DNA from: Bacteroidota bacterium
GTDB lineage: Bacteria > Bacteroidota > Bacteroidia > Flavobacteriales_F > PHOS-HE28
Assembly: GCA_963169595.1 (NCBI GenBank)
Contig: CAUJFM010000360.1
Span: 1 to 5,227, forward strand
DNA length: 5,227 nucleotides
Direction of reading: 5' to 3'
Under the pieces are notes generated by a model. That model saw only the letters and a program-made list of their open reading frames with translations. It had not been told where the DNA came from and ran no database searches. A program made the position numbers and the translations under genes. Of this stretch, positions 1 to 5,227 are shown piece after piece. The number at the start of each line of letters is the position of its first letter. Position 1 is the stretch's first letter.

Positions 1-1
1 G

Positions 2-1114
2 GTCAACACCTGGCTGGTGCTGGTCCTGGGGCGTCAATGGTTGGGTCCCACGCGCGGGCCTTGGGCGGCGTGGATGGCGGCGGTGCTCTTCCTGGTCTAT
101 CCCTTCCACCTGGAATCCGTGGTGTGGATCGTGGGGCGGGAGTCCGCCATGGCCACCACGTTCAGCCTCATCGCCTTGGTGGTGCTGGGGTCCGACGCCC
201 CGGAAGCCCGCCGGGCCTGGGCCTCCGCCGGGGCCTTCTTCCTCGGGGCCTTGTGCTACGAGAGTGCGCTCCTCCTGCCCTTGATCGTGCTTCCCTTGGT
301 GGCCACGCGTCAACCCGTGGCCTGGCCGCGCTTTGGGCGATGGGCCCTGGCCTGGGGAGTGGCGGTGCTGGCACAGGTGGGGCTGCGCATGCTCCTGCAA
401 GGGGACCTGAAGGACAGCTATGGCGGCGGATTCTTCGCCCACGATGGCCTGACCTATGCGCTCAATGCCCCCAAGGTGCTCGGCCGCTTGTTCCTGCCAC
501 CTACGCCTGAGCCCGGTGAGCAGGTGGCCCGCTTCGCCGCGCTGTTATTCGTGATCCTGGTGGTGATCATCGTGTGGGCCCGCCGTGCCCGTCGCAGCCC
601 GGGTTCCATGTCCCCCGTTGAGGCGGTGCTGTGGTCCCTGCTGGTTTCCTGCGTGCTGCCCGTGCTGGGTGGCGTGAGCACCCGCACCAGCGAGAGCGAC
701 CGTTTCCTCTACCTGCCCTCGGTGTTCCTCGCGCTGCTGCTGGCCTTCGCCCTTACGCAGTTCCGCAACCGGTACCTGCGCAACATCGGCTTCGTGGTGC
801 TCGTCGCTGCATCGGTCCAGTTCACGTGGAAGGGCCTGTTGGATTGGAAGGCGGCCTCGGAACGGACCGCGGAGGTGATCGCCGGCCTTCCGCCCACACC
901 CGCCGAAGGTCGCCTGCTGGTGCAGGGATTGCCCGATAACATCGGTGGTGCCTTCGTGTTCCGCAACGGCTTCGCAGAGGCCTTGCTGTTGGCCGGGCGT
1001 GACACCGCACGGATCGTGGTGGTGCCGCCGGACACCCTTTTCCTGGACCGTGCAGCGCCGGTTGAGGTGGGTCCCTCGGACCGTGTGCACGACTTCGGCG
1101 GTCGGCTGCCCTGA
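2..1114 (+). CDS. Polytopic membrane protein, GT-C/TMTC-like putative glycosyltransferase (5' partial)
   Basis: The reading frame is open to the left edge, and five codons (V-N-T-W-L) precede the first possible start, a GTG at 17, so the gene very probably begins outside the window. Counting from that GTG (365 residues), about eight hydrophobic segments are visible, near 17-38, 45-58, 70-95, 109-127, 171-188, 203-220, 231-248 and 256-270. Two motifs recall TMTC and PMT-like GT-C glycosyltransferases: YPFHLESVVWIVGRES at 28-43 (compare HPxHxEAVAWIxGR) and SDRFLYLPS at 227-235 (compare ERYLYLPS). The C-terminal 90 residues are soluble and include LPDNIGGAFVFRNGF at 305-319. Known family members transfer sugars from lipid-linked donors on the outer face of the inner membrane. 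The acidic residues of the first loop, needed for catalysis, would lie in the missing N-terminus, so activity cannot be judged. Substrate is unknown. The membrane topology is secure; the glycosyltransferase call is moderate. Confidence 0.7.
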   Translation, partial: VNTWLVLVLGRQWLGPTRGPWAAWMAAVLFLVYPFHLESVVWIVGRESAMATTFSLIALVVLGSDAPEARRAWASAGAFFLGALCYESALLLPLIVLPLVATRQPVAWPRFGRWALAWGVAVLAQVGLRMLLQGDLKDSYGGGFFAHDGLTYALNAPKVLGRLFLPPTPEPGEQVARFAALLFVILVVIIVWARRARRSPGSMSPVEAVLWSLLVSCVLPVLGGVSTRTSESDRFLYLPSVFLALLLAFALTQFRNRYLRNIGFVVLVAASVQFTWKGLLDWKAASERTAEVIAGLPPTPAEGRLLVQGLPDNIGGAFVFRNGFAEALLLAGRDTARIVVVPPDTLFLDRAAPVEVGPSDRVHDFGGRLP

Positions 1115-1147
1115 CCATTGTTCTAGCCATCAGGTGTCGTCCGGTCG

Positions 1148-1155
1148 TAGCTTGG
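1148..1155 (+). promoter_or_regulatory. Weak -7-like box before the secreted protein
   Basis: TAGCTTGG differs by one base from the Bacteroidota -7 consensus TAnnTTTG and ends four bases before the ATG at 1160. If real, transcription would start at or next to the start codon. No TTG lies at the usual 19-21 base distance upstream, and the preceding gene ends only 45 bases away, so co-transcription with it is equally possible. Confidence 0.2.
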
Positions 1156-1159
1156 TGGT

Positions 1160-2143
1160 ATGCTTCGGTACGTTCCGTTCGTGCTGTGGGCCCCGGCGGT
1201 GATGGCACAACCTGCGCTGGAGGTCAATCTGCTACCCGCACAGGGCCTGGTATACGGCTACCACGATGTGCCGTGGACCACACCACCCAAGGGTGGGGAC
1301 AACATGAAGTGGGACCTCTCGGCGCTTCCCAAGGGCACGGTGGTCCCCTATGCCGTGCATGGACCCCAGCTCGCACCAGGGGCAGGAGCCTTCCCGGCCA
1401 CGGCCACGGTATTGCAGGTGCCCGGTGAGCCGGCCGCCTATTTCCAGATGGGTGATACGGCCCTGTTCTGGCTGGGCACGGCGTCGGAGGATGATATCGT
1501 CCGCTTCGACCCGCCGATCCCTTGGGTGCACCGCCCTACGCGCATGCGCGACCGCTGGACGGATTCCACCCTGGTGGCGGTGACGGGTGGCGGGCGCATC
1601 GAACTGCGGGTGACGCACTACACGGTGACGGCCGATGGCTTCGGCACCCTGGTGATGCCCTATGGCGTGGTGCCCGAGGTGCTGCGCCTGAAGCATGAAC
1701 TGCGGGTGCGGAACAAGCGCGACCCTTCGGCCCCCGAGATGTGGGAGGTGCGCTACAGTTGGTGGGTGCCCAACTGCCCCATGCCCCTGGTGATCATCTC
1801 CGAGCGCAGCGGCTGGGGGCCGCCGGACCGCGTGGTCCGCTGGCTGGACGGCAGTTGGCGCACCGACCCGCTGAGCCTTTTCCAGCCCATCAAACTGAAG
1901 GTCTTCCCCGACCCCTGTGACGAGCTGCTGACGGTGGACCTGCCCGCTGAACGGCCGGGCCACACCATCCTCCAGCTTGTGGATGCTTCCGGCGATGCGG
2001 TGAAGCAGTGGACCGTGGAGTTCACTTCGCCGGAGCTGAGGCGTCTGGTGCTGGAGGTGGGCGATCTGCCGGGTGGTCACTACACGCTGAACTGGCGCGA
2101 CAGCAACGGCGCGCTCGGCAATGCCCGGCTGCAGGTGCAATAG
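1160..2143 (+). CDS. Secreted protein with T9SS type A-like C-terminal sorting domain
   Basis: This 327-residue protein is predicted to cross the inner membrane by Sec and the outer membrane by the type IX system. The start is well fixed: an in-frame TAG at 1148-1150 lies just upstream and no other start codon comes between. Residues 1-16 form a short signal peptide (one Arg, a hydrophobic stretch, probable cleavage after AVMA). Residues 241-327 resemble the T9SS type A sorting domain: a beta-rich tail opening with KVFPDPCDELLTVDL (compare VYPNPxxxxLxV), then a middle strand ILQLVDASGDAV, then LEVGDLPGGHYTL near the end. The middle region (about 25-235) has DNMKWDLSAL and DGFGTLVMPYG followed by VLRLK, a pattern I associate with uncharacterised Bacteroidota secreted proteins. 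I see no catalytic motif in it. The gene follows the membrane protein by 45 bases on the same strand. Destination is fairly clear, function unknown. Confidence 0.83.
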   Translation: MLRYVPFVLWAPAVMAQPALEVNLLPAQGLVYGYHDVPWTTPPKGGDNMKWDLSALPKGTVVPYAVHGPQLAPGAGAFPATATVLQVPGEPAAYFQMGDTALFWLGTASEDDIVRFDPPIPWVHRPTRMRDRWTDSTLVAVTGGGRIELRVTHYTVTADGFGTLVMPYGVVPEVLRLKHELRVRNKRDPSAPEMWEVRYSWWVPNCPMPLVIISERSGWGPPDRVVRWLDGSWRTDPLSLFQPIKLKVFPDPCDELLTVDLPAERPGHTILQLVDASGDAVKQWTVEFTSPELRRLVLEVGDLPGGHYTLNWRDSNGALGNARLQVQ

Positions 2144-2181
2144 CGGCCTATCAACGTATTCGGGAGTCGCCAGATTCCTCC

Positions 2182-2658
2182 TCAGGCTCCGGACATTCCG
2201 TGGATGCGCTTCAGCTCAAGCACATCCAGCAGGTCCTTTGGACGCGCGCTCTTCACCTTGCTGTTGATGAGGTCGTCGAGGGCCAGCACACGGTACCGGG
2301 CCACTTGAACGCCATTGATCTCACCGAACACGCAGCGTTCCCAAGCTTCATCGAAAGCACAGCCGGGGTTGAACCGGGTGATCAGTTCGATCTCCTGCTC
2401 GGGGGAGATCTTGATGGTGATGTTCTGCTCTGCATCGAGGACCTTGTCGGGCAGTTCCTCGACGCCATAACCGAGGGCGTTCAGCACCGCGAGCAGCTTG
2501 TCGAAATTCGTCCTGGAAGGCTCGATCCACAGGTCAACGTCAGCCGAATGGCGCTTGTAGCCATGGTGGTTCACGGCAGCCCCACCGACCAGGATGGTCC
2601 GCAGGCCGAGCTCTTGGGCCTTGGCCAGGAAGGCGTTCACTTCAGCCTCGAACCGCAT
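2182..2658 (-). CDS. MNT-fold nucleotidyltransferase, AbiEii-like
   Basis: The protein has 158 residues if it starts at the ATG at 2658. A longer frame to 2700 exists, but its extra 14 residues (MERPGATSSSGRSS) look like out-of-frame reading of the upstream gene, and the 2658 ATG has a GGAAGG six bases upstream. The nucleotidyltransferase core is clear: GG at 25-26, then N30, HG at 32-33 and R36, then the metal-binding D40-x-D42 within ADVDLWIE. A likely third acidic residue is E91 in EIELITRF, followed by FDEAWE at 102-107. The C-terminal part has LDDLINSKVKSARPKDLLDV, as in AbiEii/DUF6036-type proteins. Family members transfer a nucleotide to RNA or protein, and many act in toxin-antitoxin or phage-defence modules. 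All expected active-site positions are present, so it is probably active. It overlaps the upstream small gene by 17 bases, which suggests translational coupling. Whether it is a toxin, an antitoxin or something else cannot be read from the sequence. Confidence 0.85.
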   Translation of the reverse strand: MRFEAEVNAFLAKAQELGLRTILVGGAAVNHHGYKRHSADVDLWIEPSRTNFDKLLAVLNALGYGVEELPDKVLDAEQNITIKISPEQEIELITRFNPGCAFDEAWERCVFGEINGVQVARYRVLALDDLINSKVKSARPKDLLDVLELKRIHGMSGA

Positions 2659-2851
2659 GCTCGACCTTCCGGATGATGAAGTTGCCCCTGGCCTCTCCAC
2701 GCTCGTGTTCTTCCGGCGGGTTCCGCTCGATGTCGCGCAGGTAGCCCTTCAAGCGCTCCCACGGCGTCAAGGCCAGGAATTCGCGTTCGCGCCGGGCGTT
2801 GCTTTCCTCCTTGGTTTCGAAGCGGATCTCCGACTTGCGTGAGGTCGACAT
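2642..2851 (-). CDS. Small charged protein, putative partner of the nucleotidyltransferase
   Basis: The gene encodes 69 residues, rich in Arg, Lys and Glu, with no signal peptide or membrane segment. Residues 11-43 (FETKEESNARREREFLALTP, then WERLKGYLRDIER) look helical, and NFIIRK follows at 57-62. I recall similar short proteins with an F-x-TKEESN opening, an FLxLxPxER core and an N-F-(V/I)-I ending encoded directly before AbiEii-like nucleotidyltransferases in Bacteroidota, but cannot check this here. It starts 33 bases after the dxs stop and overlaps the nucleotidyltransferase start by 17 bases. This arrangement supports a real gene and a functional pair. It might be a cognate antitoxin or a substrate-presenting subunit; neither is shown. 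No known domain is recognised. A chance frame is unlikely given the coupled layout. Confidence 0.72.
   Translation of the reverse strand: MSTSRKSEIRFETKEESNARREREFLALTPWERLKGYLRDIERNPPEEHERGEARGNFIIRKVEHAVRG
2665..2670 (-). promoter_or_regulatory. Shine-Dalgarno-like site for the nucleotidyltransferase
   Basis: On the minus strand GGAAGG lies six bases before the ATG at 2658, inside the upstream small gene. It is the reason for preferring this start over 2700. Bacteroidota rarely depend on such sites, so it may be incidental or may help re-initiation after the small gene. Confidence 0.45.
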
Positions 2852-2857
2852 GGACCC

Positions 2858-2865
2858 CGAAGGTA
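2858..2865 (-). promoter_or_regulatory. Candidate -7 box before the small gene
   Basis: On the minus strand TACCTTCG matches TAnnTTTG at all but one position and ends six bases before the ATG at 2851. It would give a leaderless or nearly leaderless message for the small-protein/nucleotidyltransferase pair. No TTG is seen at the normal -33 distance, and read-through from dxs is an alternative. Confidence 0.35.
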
Positions 2866-2884
2866 CGACGCACGATGGCCGTTC

Positions 2885-4831
2885 TCAGGCGCCGAAGGAC
2901 GTGAGCTTCGTGGAAGCTTTCTCACCCAGCATCTCCTTCACCGCCTCCACCACCGCGATGTCATCAATGCCGCATTCGCGGTAGAGCTCAGACTGTGTTC
3001 CGTGCTCGATGAATTTGTCGGGAATGGCGAGGCGCTTCACGTGGGCGGCATAGCCATGGTCGCCCATGAACTCCAGCACCGCGCTGCCCATCCCGCCGTG
3101 CAAGGCGTGGTCCTCCACGGTGATCACGTGCTTGAACTTGCTGAACACCTCGTGCAGCAGCAGCTCGTCGATCGGCTTCACGAAACGCATGTCGTAATGC
3201 GCCACGCTGTAGCCTTCGGCCTCCAGGGCGTCGATGCCCTTGGCGGCCAGGTTGCCGATGTGGCCGATGCTCAGCACCGCGATGTCCGTGCCGGAGCGCA
3301 CCTTGCGGCCGGTGCCCACCTTGATGGCCTTGAAGGGCGTCTTCCACTCGGTCATCACGCCCTCGCCGCGCGGGTAGCGGATGCTGAAGGGACCCATGTC
3401 AGGCAGCTGGGCCGTGTACATCAGGTCGCGCAGCTCCTCCTCGTTCATGGGGGCGCTCACCACCATGTTGGGGATGCAGCGGAAGTAGGCGAGATCGAAG
3501 TTGCCGTGGTGCGTGGGGCCGTCGGCACCGGCCAGGCCGCCGCGGTCCAGGCAGAACACCACGTTCAGGTTCTGCAGCGCCACATCGTGCACCACCTGGT
3601 CGTAGGCGCGCTGCATGAAGGAGCTGTAGATGTTGCAGAAGGGCACCAGGCCCTGCGTGGCCATGCCGGCGCTGAAGGTCACGGCGTGCTGTTCGGCGAT
3701 GCCCACGTCGAAGGCGCGGTCAGGCATGGCCTTCATCATGATGTTCAGCGAGCAGCCCGTGGGCATGGCGGGCGTCACGCCCACGATCTTCGGGTTCTTC
3801 TCGGCCAGCTCCACGATGGTATGGCCGAACACGTCCTGGTACTTCGGCGGCTGCGGGCTCTTGGGCACCACCTTGATGATCTCGCCGGTCTCCTTGTTGA
3901 AGAGGCCGGGTGCATGCCACACCGTGGGGCTGCCGGCCTCGGCGGGTGCGTAGCCCTTGCCCTTCTTCGTGATCGTGTGCAGGATCTTCGGGCCGGGGAT
4001 GTCGCGCAGGTCGCGCAGCACCTTCACCAGGTGGTCCACATCGTGGCCGTCCACCGGACCGAAGTAGCGGAAGTTGAGGCTCTCGAACAGGTTGCTCTGC
4101 TTCAGCAGCGCGCTCTTCACCGCGTTCTCCACCTTCTGCACGATGCTCTGCGCGTTCGGCCCGAACTTGCTCATCTTGCCGAGCAGGTTCCACACCTCGT
4201 CCTTCACCTTGTTGTAGGTGTGGCTGGTGGTGATGTCCGTGAGGTACTCCTTCAGCGCACCGACGTTCGGGTCGATGCTCATGCAATTGTCGTTGAGCAC
4301 CACGAGCATATCGGTGCCCGCGCCACCCGCGTGGTTCAGCGCCTCAAAGGCCTGCCCGGCGGTCATGGCCCCATCGCCGATCACGGCCACCATCTGGCGG
4401 TCCTTCTCACCCTTCAGCTTGCTGGCCACGGCCATGCCCAGCGCCCCGCCGATGCTGGTGCTGCTGTGCCCCACGCCGAAGGTGTCGTACTCGCTCTCGC
4501 TGCGCTTGGGGAAGCCGCTGAGGCCCTTGTAGATGCGGTTGGTGTGGAACACCTCGCGCCGGCCGGTGAGGATCTTGTGCCCATAGGCCTGGTGCCCCAC
4601 GTCCCACACCAGCTGGTCATAGGGCGTGTTGAACACGTAGTGCAGCGCCACGGTGAGCTCCACCACGCCCAGGCTGGCGCCGAAGTGGCCGCCCTTCACG
4701 CTCACCACATCGATGATGAAGTCGCGCAGCTCCGTGCACACCTGCTGCAGCTGGTCCTCGGGGAGGGCGCGCAGGTCGGCGGGCAGGGTGATACGCTCCA
4801 GGAGCGGGTAGGAGGGCGTGGACGGGCTCAT
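2885..4831 (-). CDS. dxs: 1-deoxy-D-xylulose-5-phosphate synthase
   Basis: This cytoplasmic enzyme condenses pyruvate with glyceraldehyde 3-phosphate, using thiamine diphosphate (TPP) and magnesium, and commits carbon to the MEP isoprenoid pathway. From the ATG at 4831 it has 648 residues, slightly longer than the roughly 620 of E. coli. The TPP-binding N-terminal domain shows GGHFGASLG with H49, DVGHQAYGHK at 77-86, GVGHSSTSI at 119-127, and the GDG (152-154) to NDN (180-182) cofactor motif. The transketolase pyrimidine domain has GIAEQHAVTFSAGMA with E380, matching the catalytic Glu of the family, then LDRGGLAGADGPTHHG and YPRGEG with R488. A transketolase C-terminal domain follows, including VEDHALHGGMGSAV. 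A TTG at 4864 would extend the frame by 11 residues, but it lies inside the promoter box, so the 4831 ATG is chosen. The frame is intact and no key residue is missing. The small-protein/nucleotidyltransferase pair follows 33 bases downstream. Confidence 0.98.
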   Translation of the reverse strand: MSPSTPSYPLLERITLPADLRALPEDQLQQVCTELRDFIIDVVSVKGGHFGASLGVVELTVALHYVFNTPYDQLVWDVGHQAYGHKILTGRREVFHTNRIYKGLSGFPKRSESEYDTFGVGHSSTSIGGALGMAVASKLKGEKDRQMVAVIGDGAMTAGQAFEALNHAGGAGTDMLVVLNDNCMSIDPNVGALKEYLTDITTSHTYNKVKDEVWNLLGKMSKFGPNAQSIVQKVENAVKSALLKQSNLFESLNFRYFGPVDGHDVDHLVKVLRDLRDIPGPKILHTITKKGKGYAPAEAGSPTVWHAPGLFNKETGEIIKVVPKSPQPPKYQDVFGHTIVELAEKNPKIVGVTPAMPTGCSLNIMMKAMPDRAFDVGIAEQHAVTFSAGMATQGLVPFCNIYSSFMQRAYDQVVHDVALQNLNVVFCLDRGGLAGADGPTHHGNFDLAYFRCIPNMVVSAPMNEEELRDLMYTAQLPDMGPFSIRYPRGEGVMTEWKTPFKAIKVGTGRKVRSGTDIAVLSIGHIGNLAAKGIDALEAEGYSVAHYDMRFVKPIDELLLHEVFSKFKHVITVEDHALHGGMGSAVLEFMGDHGYAAHVKRLAIPDKFIEHGTQSELYRECGIDDIAVVEAVKEMLGEKASTKLTSFGA

Positions 4832-4861
4832 GGACGTTCGGTCTGGTGACAGGGGGAAGAA

Positions 4862-4869
4862 CAAATGTA
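4862..4869 (-). promoter_or_regulatory. dxs promoter, -7 box
   Basis: On the minus strand TACATTTG is a perfect match to the Bacteroidota -7 consensus TAnnTTTG recognised by the primary sigma factor. Transcription would start near 4855-4857, giving a leader of about 25 bases before the ATG at 4831. No TTG stands at the usual -33 spacing, so the upstream element is weak or absent. No Shine-Dalgarno site is seen before the ATG, which is normal in this phylum. Confidence 0.65.
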
Positions 4870-4913
4870 ACGGGGGGAAGGTTCGGGGAGGCCTTGCTCG
4901 GAACGCGGTGGTG

Positions 4914-4930
4914 GGACGCTTGTTGCGTCC
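4914..4930 (-). terminator. GC-rich hairpin after the CoA-transferase gene
   Basis: A perfect 6-bp stem (GGACGC pairing with GCGTCC) encloses a 5-base loop and begins four bases after the stop codon at 4935. It could end or slow transcription or protect the 3' end of the message. There is no run of T after it on the minus strand, so it is not a classic intrinsic terminator. Its position just after a stop and before a separate promoter is the main support. Confidence 0.35.
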
Positions 4931-4934
4931 GCGA

Positions 4935-5227
4935 TCAGCTACGGTGCTTCTCGAACCGCTCCCGATACGCCTTCTCCAGCTCCTCCCGGTGCTCCGGTGC
5001 CGCGATGCCGATCAAGGCCCGCGCGCGCTGCTGCAGGTTCTTGCCGTAGAGGTAGGCCACGCCGTGTTCGGTGACCACGTAATGCACGTGGGCCCGGGTG
5101 GTGACCACGCCGGCGCCGGGCTTCAGGAAGGGCACGATCTTGCTGGCACCCTTGGCGGTGGTGCTGCACAGGGCGATGATGGGCTTGCCGCCCTCGCTCA
5201 GGGCCGCCCCGCGCATGAAGTCCATCT
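4935..5227 (-). CDS. Acetyl-CoA hydrolase / 4-hydroxybutyrate CoA-transferase family, C-terminal fragment
   Basis: Only the last 97 codons or so lie in the window; the frame runs off the right edge. The ATG at 5225 is internal: MDFMRGAALSEGG corresponds to the conserved GGQxDFxRGAxxSxGG of the family, and the two bases left at the edge (AG) would fit the end of a Gln codon. Further family signatures are KPIIALCSTT, KIVPFLKPGAGVVTTRAHVH, YVVTEHGVAYLYGKN and QQRARALIGIA, typical of the acetyl-CoA hydrolase/transferase C-terminal domain. The family moves CoA between acyl-CoAs and free acids such as acetate or 4-hydroxybutyrate. The catalytic glutamate should lie upstream, outside the window, so the exact substrate cannot be told. 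It lies on the same strand as dxs with 103 bases between, but dxs has its own promoter box, so a shared operon is not required. Confidence 0.93.
   Translation of the reverse strand, partial: MDFMRGAALSEGGKPIIALCSTTAKGASKIVPFLKPGAGVVTTRAHVHYVVTEHGVAYLYGKNLQQRARALIGIAAPEHREELEKAYRERFEKHRS

Noticed and set aside
1110..1134. CCTGA...TCAGG inverted repeat at the end of the membrane-protein gene
   Set aside because: The stem is only 5 bp with a 15-base loop and no T tract, too weak to call a terminator.
1232..2140. Long minus-strand open frame (302 codons) opposite the secreted-protein gene
   Set aside because: It is rich in His, Arg and Gln, has no recognisable motif, and the plus-strand frame has a signal peptide and a sorting domain.
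2144..2181. Possible bidirectional terminator between the two convergent genes
   Set aside because: The 38 bases hold no stem longer than about 4 bp and no T run on either strand, so nothing can be supported.
2008..2676. Plus-strand open frame (222 codons) opposite the nucleotidyltransferase
   Set aside because: The minus-strand frame carries a clear nucleotidyltransferase active site; this one overlaps two well-supported genes and shows no family features.
2705..2725. RNPPEEH in the small protein (residues 43-49), formally fitting the HEPN RNase motif R-x(4-6)-H
   Set aside because: The protein is only 69 residues, much shorter than a HEPN domain, and the two prolines inside the motif do not suit the helix on which the HEPN motif sits. 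Chance match is more likely.
3002..4849. Very long plus-strand open frame (615 codons) opposite dxs
   Set aside because: It mirrors dxs exactly on the other strand and its composition is dominated by His, Ala, Val and Leu, as expected from antisense reading of GC-rich codons. No domain or signal is visible.

Overview
The window looks like chromosomal sequence from a GC-rich member of the Bacteroidota. Three signs point that way. The protein at 1160-2143 ends in a domain resembling the type IX secretion (T9SS) type A sorting signal, a system confined to that phylum. A perfect Bacteroidota -7 promoter box (TACATTTG, fitting TAnnTTTG) lies just upstream of dxs. The Dxs and CoA-transferase sequences also read like Bacteroidota family members. 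GC-rich Flavobacteriales lineages would fit, but the window alone cannot settle a genus.

Layout: the left 2.1 kb is plus-strand and the rest is minus-strand. On the plus strand, a 5'-truncated polytopic membrane protein with TMTC/GT-C-like motifs (2-1114) is followed after 45 bases by a secreted protein with a T9SS-like C-terminus (1160-2143). Its end converges, across 38 bases, on the end of a minus-strand gene.

Read in transcription order on the minus strand, there is the C-terminal end of an acetyl-CoA hydrolase/4-hydroxybutyrate CoA-transferase family enzyme (5227-4935, 5' end outside the window). Next come a 103-base gap with a small GC-rich hairpin and the dxs promoter box, and then dxs (4831-2885), encoding the first enzyme of the MEP isoprenoid pathway. 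Last, 33 bases further on, is a two-gene unit: a 69-residue charged protein (2851-2642) overlapping by 17 bases a 158-residue MNT-fold nucleotidyltransferase of AbiEii-like type (2658-2182).

Most of the window is ordinary housekeeping or envelope sequence. The part most deserving a second look is the overlapping small-protein/nucleotidyltransferase pair behind dxs, which resembles a compact toxin-antitoxin-like or modification module with an uncharacterised small partner. There are no RNA genes, CRISPR arrays, insertion sequences or long repeats that I can support, and no gene-free stretch longer than about 105 bases.
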